A DNA stretch of 57,472 bases from positions 1 through 57,472 of the forward strand of contig NZ_JAGTJJ010000064.1 of NCBI RefSeq assembly GCF_028435365.1, read 5' to 3'. Below, piece after piece: positions 1 to 7,748 of the stretch. Made by a program: the position numbers and the translations under genes. The notes under the pieces are model-generated. The model searched no databases, had not been told where the DNA came from, and worked only from the letters and a program-made list of their open reading frames with translations. This stretch comes from Polyangium jinanense (GTDB taxonomy: Bacteria > Myxococcota > Polyangia > Polyangiales > Polyangiaceae). The first letter of the stretch is position 1; the number at the start of each line of letters is the position of its first letter.

Positions 1-150
1 AACCTCACTCACCTTCCCCGAGGGAAACAGCGCCGCCTGCGCGGCCATGCGCGTCAGTCGCCGGGTCCGGCGCTTGTCTCCAAGGTCCGCATGCCCGAAC
101 TCCTCCTCCGCCCACGCTTCCGCCGACAAGGCTGCCCCTGCATCCAACAT
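1..150 (-). CDS. IS4/Tn5-type transposase, N-terminal part (runs off left edge)
   Basis: Read on the minus strand from the ATG at 150, the frame stays open for 50 codons to the window edge. It carries the pattern WAEEEFGHADLGDKRRTRRL followed by an Ala-rich helix. This matches the small N-terminal DNA-binding domain of IS4-family (Tn5-like) transposases, whose Tn5 counterpart has a WA..F..A.LGD.RRT.RL pattern. A purine-rich GAGTGAG lies just before the ATG. The catalytic DDE domain would lie beyond the left edge, so completeness cannot be judged. The insertion sequence end should fall between 151 and about 195, because a different repeat starts at 196. I could not identify terminal inverted repeats or a target duplication. 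The family call is fairly secure and the subgroup is not. Confidence 0.8.
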   Translation of the reverse strand, partial: MLDAGAALSAEAWAEEEFGHADLGDKRRTRRLTRMAAQAALFPSGKVSEV

Positions 151-195
151 CTCACTCGGTAAATGTCGTCAGAGGGGGGGAATGTACCGATCGGA

Positions 196-499
196 GATGG
201 GACCAATGCTCAGAACCAGGGCAAGCCCTGGACCTTTGGTGGAAGAACTGCGCTGCGCGCAGTTCTTCCAACGGGCCGGTGGAACCGCGTTGCCAGTCGA
301 AATGGCAGCGCAGCTGTCTCGGTTGGCAGGGCCGCTCGCCGGTCTTGCCTCGGCCTGTTCGATGAACTGCGCATCGCGCAGTTCATCGACCCCGGGTCCA
401 GCGCTTGCGCTGGTCCGGGTCCCGGGGCGGACAGCCCCGGGTGGGGCCTGGGGCAAAGCCCCAGCGCAGCGCCTTCCCAGATGAGACCAATGCTCAGGC
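196..499 (-). repeat. Multi-hairpin intergenic element, copy L
   Basis: A tract of consecutive inverted repeats bounded at both ends by the same-orientation motif GATGRGACCAATGCTCAG (196-213 and 480-497). Inside are a 13-bp-arm hairpin with a 3-nt loop (241-269), a second 13-bp-arm hairpin (360-388), a 7-bp-arm hairpin (398-413), and two GGGG/CCCC stem-loops around 420-475. Read on the minus strand, it begins about 3 bp after the stop codon of the decarboxylase (501) and extends away from it. Copies M (19043-19133) and R (57211-57472) share the same order of modules. It has no credible coding content. Confidence 0.85.
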
Positions 500-500
500 C

Positions 501-1952
501 TTACCCCCGCGGGTCCGCAATGGCGTCTGCGAGATCCTCGAGCAGCATGTCCATCCTGTCCGCATGGGTGCGAAAGCAAAGCACGCAGACGCGGATGACG
601 AAGACTTCCTCTCCGAGCGCCGGATCACGCAACGTCGTGCCCGTCAACATCAGGCGCTTTCGCTGATTGACGCGGGCGAGCACGCGCCGATTGAATGCGT
701 CGAACTCCGTGGCATTCATGCCCGGTGGCTCGACCCGGAACGCGAACAAGGACAGCTCCGGCTCGGCCACGATACGCACGCCGGGGAGGGCCCGTACACG
801 CGCCGCCGCGTCTCGCGCGAGATCGAGCTTCTCGTCGAGCGCCTCGCGAAATGCCGACGCGCCGTGCAGCCAGACCGGCAACCAGATACGCAGACCACGG
901 GCCGGACGGCTCAATTCGAGGCCGAGATCCGCAAAATCCCAGTGTTCTTGGTCCTCCTGCGAAGGCGGCAGATACGCGGCCGCCTCGGAAAAAGCAGCAC
1001 GCAAGGTCGCGAGCTCCTTCACGAGCAGACAGCCGGTTCCATAAGGTAAAAACAGCCCCTTGTGTGGGTCGAGCGCGATGGAGTCCGCCCGCTCGATCCC
1101 TGCGAGCGCGCCCCGCCCGCGCGCGGTGAGGAGGAAAAACCCGCCGTACGCCGCGTCCACGTGGAGCCATATCCCCTCCTCGGCGCAAACGTCCGCCAAT
1201 GCGGCTAGATCGTCCACCGCGCCGACCGGCGTGGAGCCGGCCTGCGCGACGACCATGAAGGGCCGCAGTCCCGCGGCCCGATCCGCGGCGACGGCCCTGG
1301 CAAGCTCGTCGCGCCGCAACCGGAACGACGCGTCCACGGGCACGACGCGCGTGTTACGCCGCGGCAAACCGGCCACGCGTGCTGCCTTGGAGATCGAGTG
1401 ATGCGCTCCTTCCGAGGTATAAAGCACACCCCTGTCGATATCCTCCCCGAGCTTCGCCTCGCGGGCCGTCACGACGGCGGCGAGGTTTGCCATCGACCCA
1501 CCGGAGCAAAGCCAGCCCCCCGCGGAAGGCCCATACCCCGCGAGCGTGCAGAACCAGCGAATCACGCTGATCTCGAGCTGCACGAGGCCGGGCGCAGGCA
1601 TCCAGAGGCCCGTGTAACGATTGGTGATGTCGGCAATGAGATCCGCGAGCGCCGTGCTCGGCAGTCCGCCGCCGGGGATATACCCGAGATAGCCTGGCGA
1701 CGCCGGATTCAAGCTGACCGGAATGGCGCGATCGAAGAGCCTCGCGAGCACGCGCCGGAAGGGCACGCCGCGCTCGGGCATGGGCTCGTCGAAGGCGCGG
1801 GCGACCTTATGGCTCCCGTCGAGGGAATGGGCCGGTTGCTCGTTCAGCCCATCCAGCCAGGGCGCGAGCCGATCCATGCAGGCAGAAACGAGGTCGCGGA
1901 GCTCGGCGCCGCCGATCTCGAGCGGCACGGGGTGTCTGAAGGGGCGAGGCAT
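501..1952 (-). CDS. PLP-dependent group II decarboxylase (aromatic-L-amino-acid decarboxylase-like)
   Basis: A protein of 483 residues, the usual size for this fold-type I family. The PLP lysine lies in SIALDPHKGLF (K298), the pyridine-nitrogen aspartate in HVDAAYGG (D266), and the stacking histidine in EGAHHS (184-185). Members decarboxylate amino acids such as Tyr, Trp, DOPA, Glu or 2,4-diaminobutyrate; the substrate cannot be told here. The frame stays open upstream, but that extension is low-complexity and Arg-rich. The ATG at 1952, preceded by AAAGGG and followed at once by family-like sequence, is the better start. It is probably the last gene of the minus-strand unit that begins with the AraC regulator at 3202. 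Copy L of the hairpin element starts right after its stop. Confidence 0.88.
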   Translation of the reverse strand: MPRPFRHPVPLEIGGAELRDLVSACMDRLAPWLDGLNEQPAHSLDGSHKVARAFDEPMPERGVPFRRVLARLFDRAIPVSLNPASPGYLGYIPGGGLPSTALADLIADITNRYTGLWMPAPGLVQLEISVIRWFCTLAGYGPSAGGWLCSGGSMANLAAVVTAREAKLGEDIDRGVLYTSEGAHHSISKAARVAGLPRRNTRVVPVDASFRLRRDELARAVAADRAAGLRPFMVVAQAGSTPVGAVDDLAALADVCAEEGIWLHVDAAYGGFFLLTARGRGALAGIERADSIALDPHKGLFLPYGTGCLLVKELATLRAAFSEAAAYLPPSQEDQEHWDFADLGLELSRPARGLRIWLPVWLHGASAFREALDEKLDLARDAAARVRALPGVRIVAEPELSLFAFRVEPPGMNATEFDAFNRRVLARVNQRKRLMLTGTTLRDPALGEEVFVIRVCVLCFRTHADRMDMLLEDLADAIADPRG

Positions 1953-1996
1953 GAGCCCTTTTTCAACGCAGCAAGGAGGGATCGAGCAGCATCGTA

Positions 1997-2281
1997 TCAC
2001 TCCGTCGCGGCGTGAAGGGTCCAAATCGCTCCGAGGAGAATCGACCCGAAGGCCGCGACCCGCGCCTGACTGTGGGCGAGCCGCGTGGCGCGCGCGAGGA
2101 GCTGCGCGAGCGCCGCCATGGCCATCATGCTGCCGAACGAGAATGCGCCGAGATAAACCAGCGTGGCCGCCCGCGACGGGGCCACGATTCCGGGCAGCAG
2201 CATCATCACGGCCGCGCCGCCCGCGAGCACGAGCCAAAGGCCCACGCCCACGGCCGGGAAGGAGTTCGAGCGCGAGATCAT
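1997..2281 (-). CDS. Small membrane protein, possibly a transporter fragment
   Basis: A frame of 94 codons with three hydrophobic stretches (about residues 12-32, 38-60 and 75-92). The last two contain Gly/Ala-rich packing like the C-terminal helices of nickel/cobalt-efflux or UreH/HupE-type membrane proteins. The N-terminal His/Asp metal motif of those families is absent, and only 40 bp separate it from the VOC gene upstream. It may therefore be a truncated remnant. It sits in the gap between the VOC gene and the decarboxylase on the same strand, 44 bp from the latter. The start at 2281 has no strong ribosome-binding site. The family suggestion is weak. Confidence 0.4.
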   Translation of the reverse strand: MISRSNSFPAVGVGLWLVLAGGAAVMMLLPGIVAPSRAATLVYLGAFSFGSMMAMAALAQLLARATRLAHSQARVAAFGSILLGAIWTLHAATE

Positions 2282-2321
2282 CCGCGAGCGCTCATCGCTC
2301 CCCCCCGGCGCGACGGCTGCC

Positions 2322-2729
2322 TCAGCGGCGCGCCTCGATCATCTTCCACCCGTTCCCCGACGGATCGCGGAAGCCGGCGTCCACGGTGCCGTACCGCTCC
2401 ACGGGCTCCTGCGTGAACTCCACTCCTCGGGCACGCATCCGGTCGTAGGCGGCGCGGCAGTCGTCCACGACCAGCACGAGCGACGGCATCGCGCCCTTGG
2501 CCACGAGCTCGCGCAGCGCCTGCGCCGTCGCCGCGTCGTGCACCGGCGGCCCCGGCGTGAACAGGCCGAGCTGGAACGACGGCTGGTCCGGGTGCTGCAC
2601 CGTGAGCCAGCGATAGTCACCGTTCCTCACGTCCGTGTGGACGCGAAACCCGAGCTTCTCGACGTAGAACGCGAACGCTTCGTCCTGATCTCGCACGTAC
2701 AGACCGACCACTTCGACACCCTGACTCAT
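2322..2729 (-). CDS. VOC (glyoxalase/bleomycin-resistance) family protein
   Basis: A protein of 135 residues with the two beta-alpha-beta-beta-beta halves of the vicinal oxygen chelate fold. The first half begins VEVVGLYVRDQDEAFAFY with a following KLGFRV. The second ends RYGTVDAGFRDPSGNGWKM, the usual GFRDPxGN turn near the last metal-ligand position. Family members are lyases, isomerases, dioxygenases or antibiotic-binding proteins, so no substrate is proposed. The ATG at 2729 overlaps the AraC stop codon as ATGA, indicating translational coupling. An AraC-VOC pair fits a regulator with a small stress or detoxification enzyme. Confidence 0.88.
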   Translation of the reverse strand: MSQGVEVVGLYVRDQDEAFAFYVEKLGFRVHTDVRNGDYRWLTVQHPDQPSFQLGLFTPGPPVHDAATAQALRELVAKGAMPSLVLVVDDCRAAYDRMRARGVEFTQEPVERYGTVDAGFRDPSGNGWKMIEARR

Positions 2730-3202
2730 GGGACCTCCGTTTCTTCGGGCCCCTTCGTACCGCCCGTTTCCTGCCGTCGCTTCTCCGAAACTGCGATCGT
2801 GAGGTGGGGGCGGTGGGCGGCGCGCAGGAAGCAGACGGGCACGCTCTTCAGGTCGTGAGACGCGGCCTTCTCGCGCGCCCGGATCGCGGAAGGGCTCTCG
2901 CCGACGACGTCGCGGAAGGTGCGCCCGAACGTGCCCAAGCTCTTCCAGCCCGTCTCGAACGCGATCTCGGCGATCGGCAGGTCGGTCTCGCGGAGCAACG
3001 CCATGGCCCGCTCGATGCGCAGCGTGAGCAGGTAGCGGTGCGGCGGGACGCCGAAGGCCTCCCTGAACGACCGGGCGAAGTGTGCTTCGGAGACGCCGCT
3101 CACGCGGGCGAGCCGCCGGACGGGCCAGTCCTCATGCGAGGCGGCGTCCATCCGATCCTTCGCGCGCAGCAGGCGCCGCAACATCTCGGGGTCCTGGCTC
3201 AC
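2726..3202 (-). CDS. AraC-family transcriptional regulator (DNA-binding domain only)
   Basis: About 158 residues from the GTG at 3202, which follows a GGGATAGGGG tract. The frame is open further upstream, but that part is Arg/Pro-rich and unlike the family. The two helix-turn-helix units are visible: VRRLARVSGVSEAHFARSF, then IAEIAFETGWKSLGTFGRTF, with the PHRYLLTLRIERA linker helix between them. No ligand-binding domain is present, as in short MarA/SoxS-like regulators. Unlike those, it carries a C-terminal tail of about 50 residues of unknown role. It overlaps the VOC gene by 4 bp and probably controls the unit running down to 501. Confidence 0.88.
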   Translation of the reverse strand: MSQDPEMLRRLLRAKDRMDAASHEDWPVRRLARVSGVSEAHFARSFREAFGVPPHRYLLTLRIERAMALLRETDLPIAEIAFETGWKSLGTFGRTFRDVVGESPSAIRAREKAASHDLKSVPVCFLRAAHRPHLTIAVSEKRRQETGGTKGPEETEVP

Positions 3203-3521
3203 ACGCGCCCCTATCCCGGTCGTGACGGATCGGCGCCTCGGCGGAGGATAGGCGCTTCTGCCACGGCCCGACGGTTGCACGGCGGGCGTCGGACGGCAAG
3301 CGGAACGGCCCTCCTGCGGGCACGGGCAGACGGGTGGCGTTACAGCCGGAAAAACCAACCGTCGGCAACTCCGGCGGCCGGGAGCGCCGGCGAGGTAAGC
3401 CGCGGAATGCGGCTTCCCTTCCTCCACGAGCTCCCACAACATCGGTAAGCGAGGCGCGTGTGTAAGATGAGCCTCCTACGTTCCGTTCATCATCGTCCAC
3501 CGCTCGTCGAGGAGAAGCCCC
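3203..3521. other. Intergenic region between divergent AraC and lipoprotein genes
   Basis: This 319-bp stretch separates the minus-strand AraC gene from the plus-strand Cys-rich lipoprotein and must hold both promoters. The minus-strand frame is open through most of it, but its composition (runs of Pro and Arg) argues against coding. I see no convincing -35/-10 pair or palindrome. Confidence 0.5.
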
Positions 3522-3869
3522 ATGAACAGACGCGTGCTCAGGATGTTGGGACTGTTGCTGTGGGCGCTCGCCGCGCTCGCGTGCGCCGGCGCGTCGCCGG
3601 GCGACATGGGAAACGGCCAGCCGCAAGGCGATGGGGCGAGCGCCGGCCCGGCGACTGCATGCCAATCGGACGCTGACTGCGTCGTCGTCGAGACCGCGTG
3701 CTGCGACCACTGCAACGGCGGAAAGGCCGAGGCGTTCAACAAGGCGCACGCCAACGAGCACCGCCCGCAAGGCTGCGGTGGCGGGTGTACCCGCCTCGGA
3801 TGCGGCGACGCCATCGCCGTGTGCGAAAACAACACGTGTCAGGTCGAGATCCTACCGCTCGGGTCCTGA
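3522..3869 (+). CDS. Cysteine-rich secreted lipoprotein
   Basis: A protein of 115 residues. A basic N-terminus (MNRRVLRM) and a hydrophobic stretch lead to a lipobox-like ALACAG, with the lipidated Cys at about residue 21, so it is likely an exported, membrane-anchored lipoprotein. The mature part has ten further cysteines in the pattern CQSDADCVVV...CCDHCNGG...CGGGC...CG...CENNTC. This resembles a small disulfide-rich module frequent in myxobacterial surface proteins. The disulfides imply an extracytoplasmic location. The ATG is preceded by GAGGAGAAGCCCC, a clear Shine-Dalgarno. No function is known to me. It is convergent with the sensor kinase whose stop lies 12 bp away. Confidence 0.8.
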   Translation: MNRRVLRMLGLLLWALAALACAGASPGDMGNGQPQGDGASAGPATACQSDADCVVVETACCDHCNGGKAEAFNKAHANEHRPQGCGGGCTRLGCGDAIAVCENNTCQVEILPLGS

Positions 3870-3881
3870 ACATCCGCCCGT

Positions 3882-5105
3882 TTACGCCCCACCCTCCTCC
3901 CAAACCGGCAACTGGCACCGAAACGTCACCCCCTCGCCTGGATTGTTCTCTACCGACAACCTCCCCCCGTGCGCCTCCACGATGGAACGGCTGATCGCGA
4001 GCCCCACGCCGAGCCCCTCTGCCTTCGTCGTATAAAAGGCCTCGAATACCCGCTCCATGTCCGCCGGGGCGATTCCCTTGCCCGAATCCTCCACCGACAG
4101 CACCACCCGATCCTTGCCGTCGCCGCGCGTCCGTACCACGACGAGGCGCCTGTCGGGCGGCCGGTCCGCGACGGCGTCGAGCGCATTGACCACCAGATTC
4201 AGCACCACCTGCTGGAGCTGAATGCCGTCGCCGCGCACCCGGGGTAGGCCCGGCGCGAGATCCAGCCGCAGCGTCGCGCCCCGGAGGAGCACGTCATTGC
4301 CCACGAGCCGCGCCACCTCGCGCGCGAGCTCGTTCAGGTCCTGCCCGTCCGTGCGCGGCGCGCCCTTCTTCAGCATCGTGCGCATGCGCTGGATGATCGT
4401 CGCGGCGCGCCGGTCGTCGTCCACGATGTCGCCGAGCGCCGCGAGCGCTTCCGTGACGTCCGGCGGATTCTTCTGGAGTAGGCGCCGCGCCGCTTGCGCG
4501 TTGCTCAGGATCGCGGCGAGCGGCTGGTTCAGCTCGTGCGCGATCGACGCCGCGAGCTCGCTCATCGCGGCCACGCGGTTCATGTGCGTGAGGCGCTGGT
4601 TCGTGGCCATGAGCTCGTCGGTCCGGCGCACCACCTCGGCTTCGAGCGTATCCCGGGCGCGCGCGAGCTCCGCGGCCGTCCGTTCGAGCTCGGCGTTTTT
4701 CTCCGCGAGTGCCCGCGCCCCGGCGCGCACGGCGATCTGCGCGCGCACCCGGGCCGCGAGCTCCGCGCGCACGAACGGTTTGGTCACGTAATCGACAGCG
4801 CCAAGCTCGAGCCCACGCACCCGGCTCGCCGTGTCCGCGAGCGAGGTCATGAAGATGATCGGAATGTCACGCGTGGACGGGTCCGCTTGCAGGCGCCGGC
4901 AGACCTCGAAGCCATCCATGCCAGGCATCACCGCGTCGAGCAGCACGAGGTCGGGCTCCTCGCGCCGGATCTGCCGCAGGGCCATGTCCCCGTCGAGCGC
5001 CACGGCGAGGGCGAAGGGCTGACCCGCGAGCGCGTCGGAGAGGAGCTTGAGGCTCTGGGGGTCGTCGTCGACGAGCAAAACCAGGGACGCTCGCATCGTT
5101 GACAT
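3882..5105 (-). CDS. Receiver-histidine kinase (FixL-like transmitter)
   Basis: A 407-residue cytoplasmic protein. An N-terminal receiver (residues 6-125) has DDD at 13-15, phospho-acceptor D57 in [10 protein letters not shown], and K109 in YVTKP. A coiled coil (about 130-175) leads to a HisKA domain with phospho-H190 in the motif [10 protein letters not shown], typical of FixL-class kinases. A HATPase domain follows with N-box [12 protein letters not shown]1 DSGKGI and G2 GLGVGLAI. It lacks membrane segments, so its signal is probably delivered through the receiver. The start at 5105 directly precedes the receiver; earlier in-frame sequence is non-family. It is divergent from the FixJ-type regulator at 5168 with 62 bp between, so the two probably form a pair. 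Confidence 0.9.
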   Translation of the reverse strand: MSTMRASLVLLVDDDPQSLKLLSDALAGQPFALAVALDGDMALRQIRREEPDLVLLDAVMPGMDGFEVCRRLQADPSTRDIPIIFMTSLADTASRVRGLELGAVDYVTKPFVRAELAARVRAQIAVRAGARALAEKNAELERTAAELARARDTLEAEVVRRTDELMATNQRLTHMNRVAAMSELAASIAHELNQPLAAILSNAQAARRLLQKNPPDVTEALAALGDIVDDDRRAATIIQRMRTMLKKGAPRTDGQDLNELAREVARLVGNDVLLRGATLRLDLAPGLPRVRGDGIQLQQVVLNLVVNALDAVADRPPDRRLVVVRTRGDGKDRVVLSVEDSGKGIAPADMERVFEAFYTTKAEGLGVGLAISRSIVEAHGGRLSVENNPGEGVTFRCQLPVWEEGGA

Positions 5106-5167
5106 GGTCGGGGATCTGGGGGAGGAATGCCAGGCATGTTGGTTCATGTTCTTGCGACCAGGCAGCG

Positions 5168-5782
5168 ATGACACCAATGGAGCGCACCGTATTCGTGGTG
5201 GACGACGACCCCTCCGTGCTGCGCGGCCTGGAGCGGCTCTTGCGCTCGGCGGGGTATGCGGTCGAGGCGCACGCCTCTGCCCGCGCGTTCCTGGAGCGCG
5301 CGCCCGCGGATCGGCCGGGGTGCGTGGTCGTGGATCTCCGTATGCCCGAAATCGGCGGCCTCGACCTTCAGGAGGAGCTCGCGCGACGAGGCTTCCCGCT
5401 CCCCTTGATCTTCTTGACCGGCCACGGCGACGTGCCGAGCTCGGTGCGCGCCATGAAGGGGGGCGCGATCGATTTCCTCTCCAAACCCTGCGACGACACG
5501 GATCTGCTCGCGGCGGTGGAGCGGGCGCTCGCGCGAGACGCCGAGGCGCGGGCGGCGCGGGTCGAGAAGGAGGCTGTTCGAGCACGCTTCGCGGCGCTCA
5601 CCCCGCGGGAGCGTGAGGTGGCTTTGCTCGTCGCGCAGGGCTTGTTGAACAAGCAGATCGCGGCGGAGCTCGGCGCGGCGGAGAAGACGATCAAGGTTCA
5701 TCGGGGCCGGGTGATGGAGAAGCTCGGCGCGGAGTCGCTGGCCGATCTCGTTCGTCTCGTGGATCGAATCCGGGACACCTGA
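5168..5782 (+). CDS. FixJ/TodT-type response regulator
   Basis: A protein of 204 residues. The N-terminal receiver has DDD at 12-14, phospho-acceptor D56 in CVVVDLRMP, the switch Thr in FLTGHGD, and K106 in FLSKP. A LuxR-type helix-turn-helix follows ([20 protein letters not shown], then [13 protein letters not shown]). This is the layout of FixJ-class transcription activators. I chose the ATG at 5168; another ATG nine bases later is equally possible, and neither has a strong ribosome-binding site. Its divergent neighbour is a FixL-like receiver-kinase, the natural phosphodonor. Target genes are not evident. Confidence 0.92.
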   Translation: MTPMERTVFVVDDDPSVLRGLERLLRSAGYAVEAHASARAFLERAPADRPGCVVVDLRMPEIGGLDLQEELARRGFPLPLIFLTGHGDVPSSVRAMKGGAIDFLSKPCDDTDLLAAVERALARDAEARAARVEKEAVRARFAALTPREREVALLVAQGLLNKQIAAELGAAEKTIKVHRGRVMEKLGAESLADLVRLVDRIRDT

Positions 5783-5957
5783 GTCTTGCCCGATCCGAAA
5801 AAATCCCGCCATGGGACCAACGTCCTATAGATCTGGCGCAAGCGGCCCGAGGACATCCGACCTCGCAGGAGGTAGCATCCACGCACGTGACCCGTCGCCT
5901 CGTTGCTGTCCTCGCCCTCGCGCTCGCTGCGACACCCGCTCGTACGTCCTCCGCGGC

Positions 5958-6182
5958 CGCCCTACGCCCGCGCCACGTATCGAGCCGCCTCAAGAGGTGA
6001 TGGCGCGCCTCCTCGACCTCGCCGAGCGGGGACGAATTACGGATCTCTTGCATGCGCTTGCTGCAATCGAAATGGAGGACGCGCAGTTCTCCGCGTGGGC
6101 GGCCGAGGTGCGGGCGATGGCCGAGGCATTCCAGCTTCGCGAGCTCTGTGCCGCGCTCGCGCGAGTTGAGGTGCGATGTTGA
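5958..6182 (+). pseudogene. C-terminal tail of a hybrid sensor kinase (remnant)
   Basis: The translated segment PPQEVMARLLDLAERGRITD, followed by a helix ending FQLRELCAALA, closely resembles the about 65-residue tail after the receiver domains of many hybrid histidine kinases. That tail typically reads P.E.LA.LL.LA..GDI..L.....L...D......F...L..LA..F.....I..L. No kinase or receiver precedes it, so it looks like the surviving 3' end of a larger gene. It could alternatively be expressed alone from the ATG at 6000, giving 60 residues. Its stop overlaps the start of the next gene by 7 bp, as in an operon. Confidence 0.55.
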
Positions 6183-6424
6183 CCGAGTCCGAAGTACACC
6201 GGCTGCTCAACGATCTCTGCGTTCGACTCGGATTCTGCTTGCCGCCGAACAAGTGGCGGACGCTCGAGCAAAATCCGCCGAATGACGTGCGGTTGTTCAC
6301 CGATGCCGTATTCTTGGCGGAGGGGCTCGATCCGGCAACGGCGGACCGACGTCTTTACAGGCAAGTTCGCGACCTGGTGGCGGCTGCGTTCGAGCGCAGC
6401 GGGTGCCGTACCCATGGCGCCTAA
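6176..6424 (+). CDS. Small conserved hypothetical protein
   Basis: A protein of 82 residues starting MLTESEVHRLLNDLC and ending with an alpha-helical segment (DRRLYRQVRDLVAAAFERS). It is probably all-helical, with no signal peptide. The layout of a helical start, a middle block LGFCLPP, and LFTDAVFLAEGLDP resembles small conserved proteins I have seen beside hybrid kinases, but I cannot name the family. The ATG lies inside the end of the kinase-tail remnant (7-bp overlap), so it was probably translated by coupling. It may be what is left of a kinase operon. Confidence 0.65.
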   Translation: MLTESEVHRLLNDLCVRLGFCLPPNKWRTLEQNPPNDVRLFTDAVFLAEGLDPATADRRLYRQVRDLVAAAFERSGCRTHGA

Positions 6425-6484
6425 CCAGCCGCAGCAGCCGGTAACGTCTATGAGAGAAGAGCTCGCTCGACGGGCTTGCACCCG

Positions 6485-7396
6485 TCATTGGATGCGAATT
6501 CCAAGCGCATACGTCGTGATGGTTGCCGGTGAGGGGACGTTGTGGTCCTTGGAAGCGGCCTCGAAGCCGTGCTGATTGCCCTGCGTGATCGGCTTGAGCC
6601 GCCACAGGAGGTTCCCGGCTCCCGACCAGTGCACGAGTGCGCCGCCACCGGTGAGAGCAAAGCCGGGCGAAATGTTGGCCGCACTCGAAGGATGAGGCGC
6701 AGTCCCGGAGGTCGCCGATGCGATTTCCACACGGACGCGCCCTACGCCCGGAATGTATTCCGCGAGGCCGATGGCATAGACCCTGAGATTGGCAGGGCTA
6801 TAATGCTCGTGGTCCTTGGAACGTGCTCGCCAGTTGAACGGAGTCTCCGGATAGGACGCCGTCGCAAGATTTCCCGCGCCCATCCACTCCACCTTCATGC
6901 CACCCCCGATCATGACGTAACCACCTGGTACGCCAACGGAAACGTCGGGATGCTGGGCAAATCCGCTCGAGTTCGCGGCGACCTGGATGTAACGCATGAG
7001 CTCTTCACGCGAGAGCGGGCTGATCTTGAGCCCGATGGCATAACCACGAATCCGAACCGGATTCGCCACGCTGTGGTCCTTGGATGAGACCATCCAGGCC
7101 GACAGGTTGTCGTTGGCATACGAAGCCGTGATCAGGTTGCCGGCTGGGTAATTCGTGCCCTCGATTCCACCTCCCACGGCGACGAAATCCGGGGGAACGT
7201 CGATGGCAAAGTCCTGAAAGTGCTGTTGCTCGTTCCCGGCGATGCGTTCGAAAACCGCCACGGTGACCAGGCCGCTCGCATCCGTTTGGGTTCGCAGGAG
7301 ATATGAATTCGTCGCCCATGCCGATGCTGGGCAGAGACCTGCGACAATCGCACCGATCGCGGCGCCGAGTAGCAATCGTCTCCTGTGCTTTCCCAT
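6485..7396 (-). CDS. Secreted protein with three tandem SKDH repeats
   Basis: A protein of 303 residues. The start at 7396 follows GGGGAGGGA and opens a classic signal peptide (MGKHRRRLLLGAAIGAIVAG, cleavage after about ASAWA). The mature protein is three tandem copies of about 90 residues. Each has a VGGG/IGGG/TGGG turn, a GNL..ASY or GNLLWR strand, W.......SKDH, and a YAIGL or YALGI end. Repeat ends are near residues 125, 215 and 303. The repeats suggest a beta-rich, possibly propeller-like or adhesive extracellular protein, but I do not recognise the family. The following gene runs the other way. No catalytic motif is visible. Confidence 0.82.
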   Translation of the reverse strand: MGKHRRRLLLGAAIGAIVAGLCPASAWATNSYLLRTQTDASGLVTVAVFERIAGNEQQHFQDFAIDVPPDFVAVGGGIEGTNYPAGNLITASYANDNLSAWMVSSKDHSVANPVRIRGYAIGLKISPLSREELMRYIQVAANSSGFAQHPDVSVGVPGGYVMIGGGMKVEWMGAGNLATASYPETPFNWRARSKDHEHYSPANLRVYAIGLAEYIPGVGRVRVEIASATSGTAPHPSSAANISPGFALTGGGALVHWSGAGNLLWRLKPITQGNQHGFEAASKDHNVPSPATITTYALGIRIQ

Positions 7397-7563
7397 GGTT
7401 CCCTCCCCAGATACAGGCGACTGTAACGTGACTGCACGCCCCACCTGTCGTGTGCCCGCCGCTTGCAAACGATAGACCCCGAGGAAGCGCGTCGATTCGA
7501 GTGCGCGTCGTCCTGCGCGAGAAGAACGAGAAACAGGACATCAACGGTATAGGAGGCGACACG

Positions 7564-7665
7564 ATGCCGAACCTCGCGATGACGGGGGTCATGGTGGGAC
7601 TCGCCTTCCTTGTTGGCCCCATGCTCGGTTTTCTTCCGCGACGGGTGTTGGGCAAGCGGGAATAA
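7564..7665 (+). CDS. 33-residue single-span membrane peptide
   Basis: A short frame starting at the ATG of 7564 and ending TAA at 7665. It is preceded by TATAGGAGG with 7-nt spacing, one of the strongest ribosome-binding sites in the window. The peptide has one hydrophobic span (about residues 5-24, containing MVGLAFLVGPML) and a basic tail (PRRVLGKRE), as expected for a small inner-membrane protein with its C-terminus in the cytoplasm. It resembles no named family that I know. The ribosome-binding site and topology make it credible despite its length. Confidence 0.55.
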   Translation: MPNLAMTGVMVGLAFLVGPMLGFLPRRVLGKRE

Positions 7666-7748
7666 AACGAGGCGGCCAGGACTCGACCGCACGGGACAGC
7701 TCGAACGGGACAGGTAAGGCCCGGGACCGCGCCATCATCGTTTGGCGT

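Noticed and set aside
5887..6000. A 37-codon frame from a GTG with a signal-peptide-like sequence, whose TGA overlaps the ATG at 6000.
   Set aside because: The AGGAGGT is 13 nt from the GTG, the product has no recognisable mature part, and it is too short to support alone.
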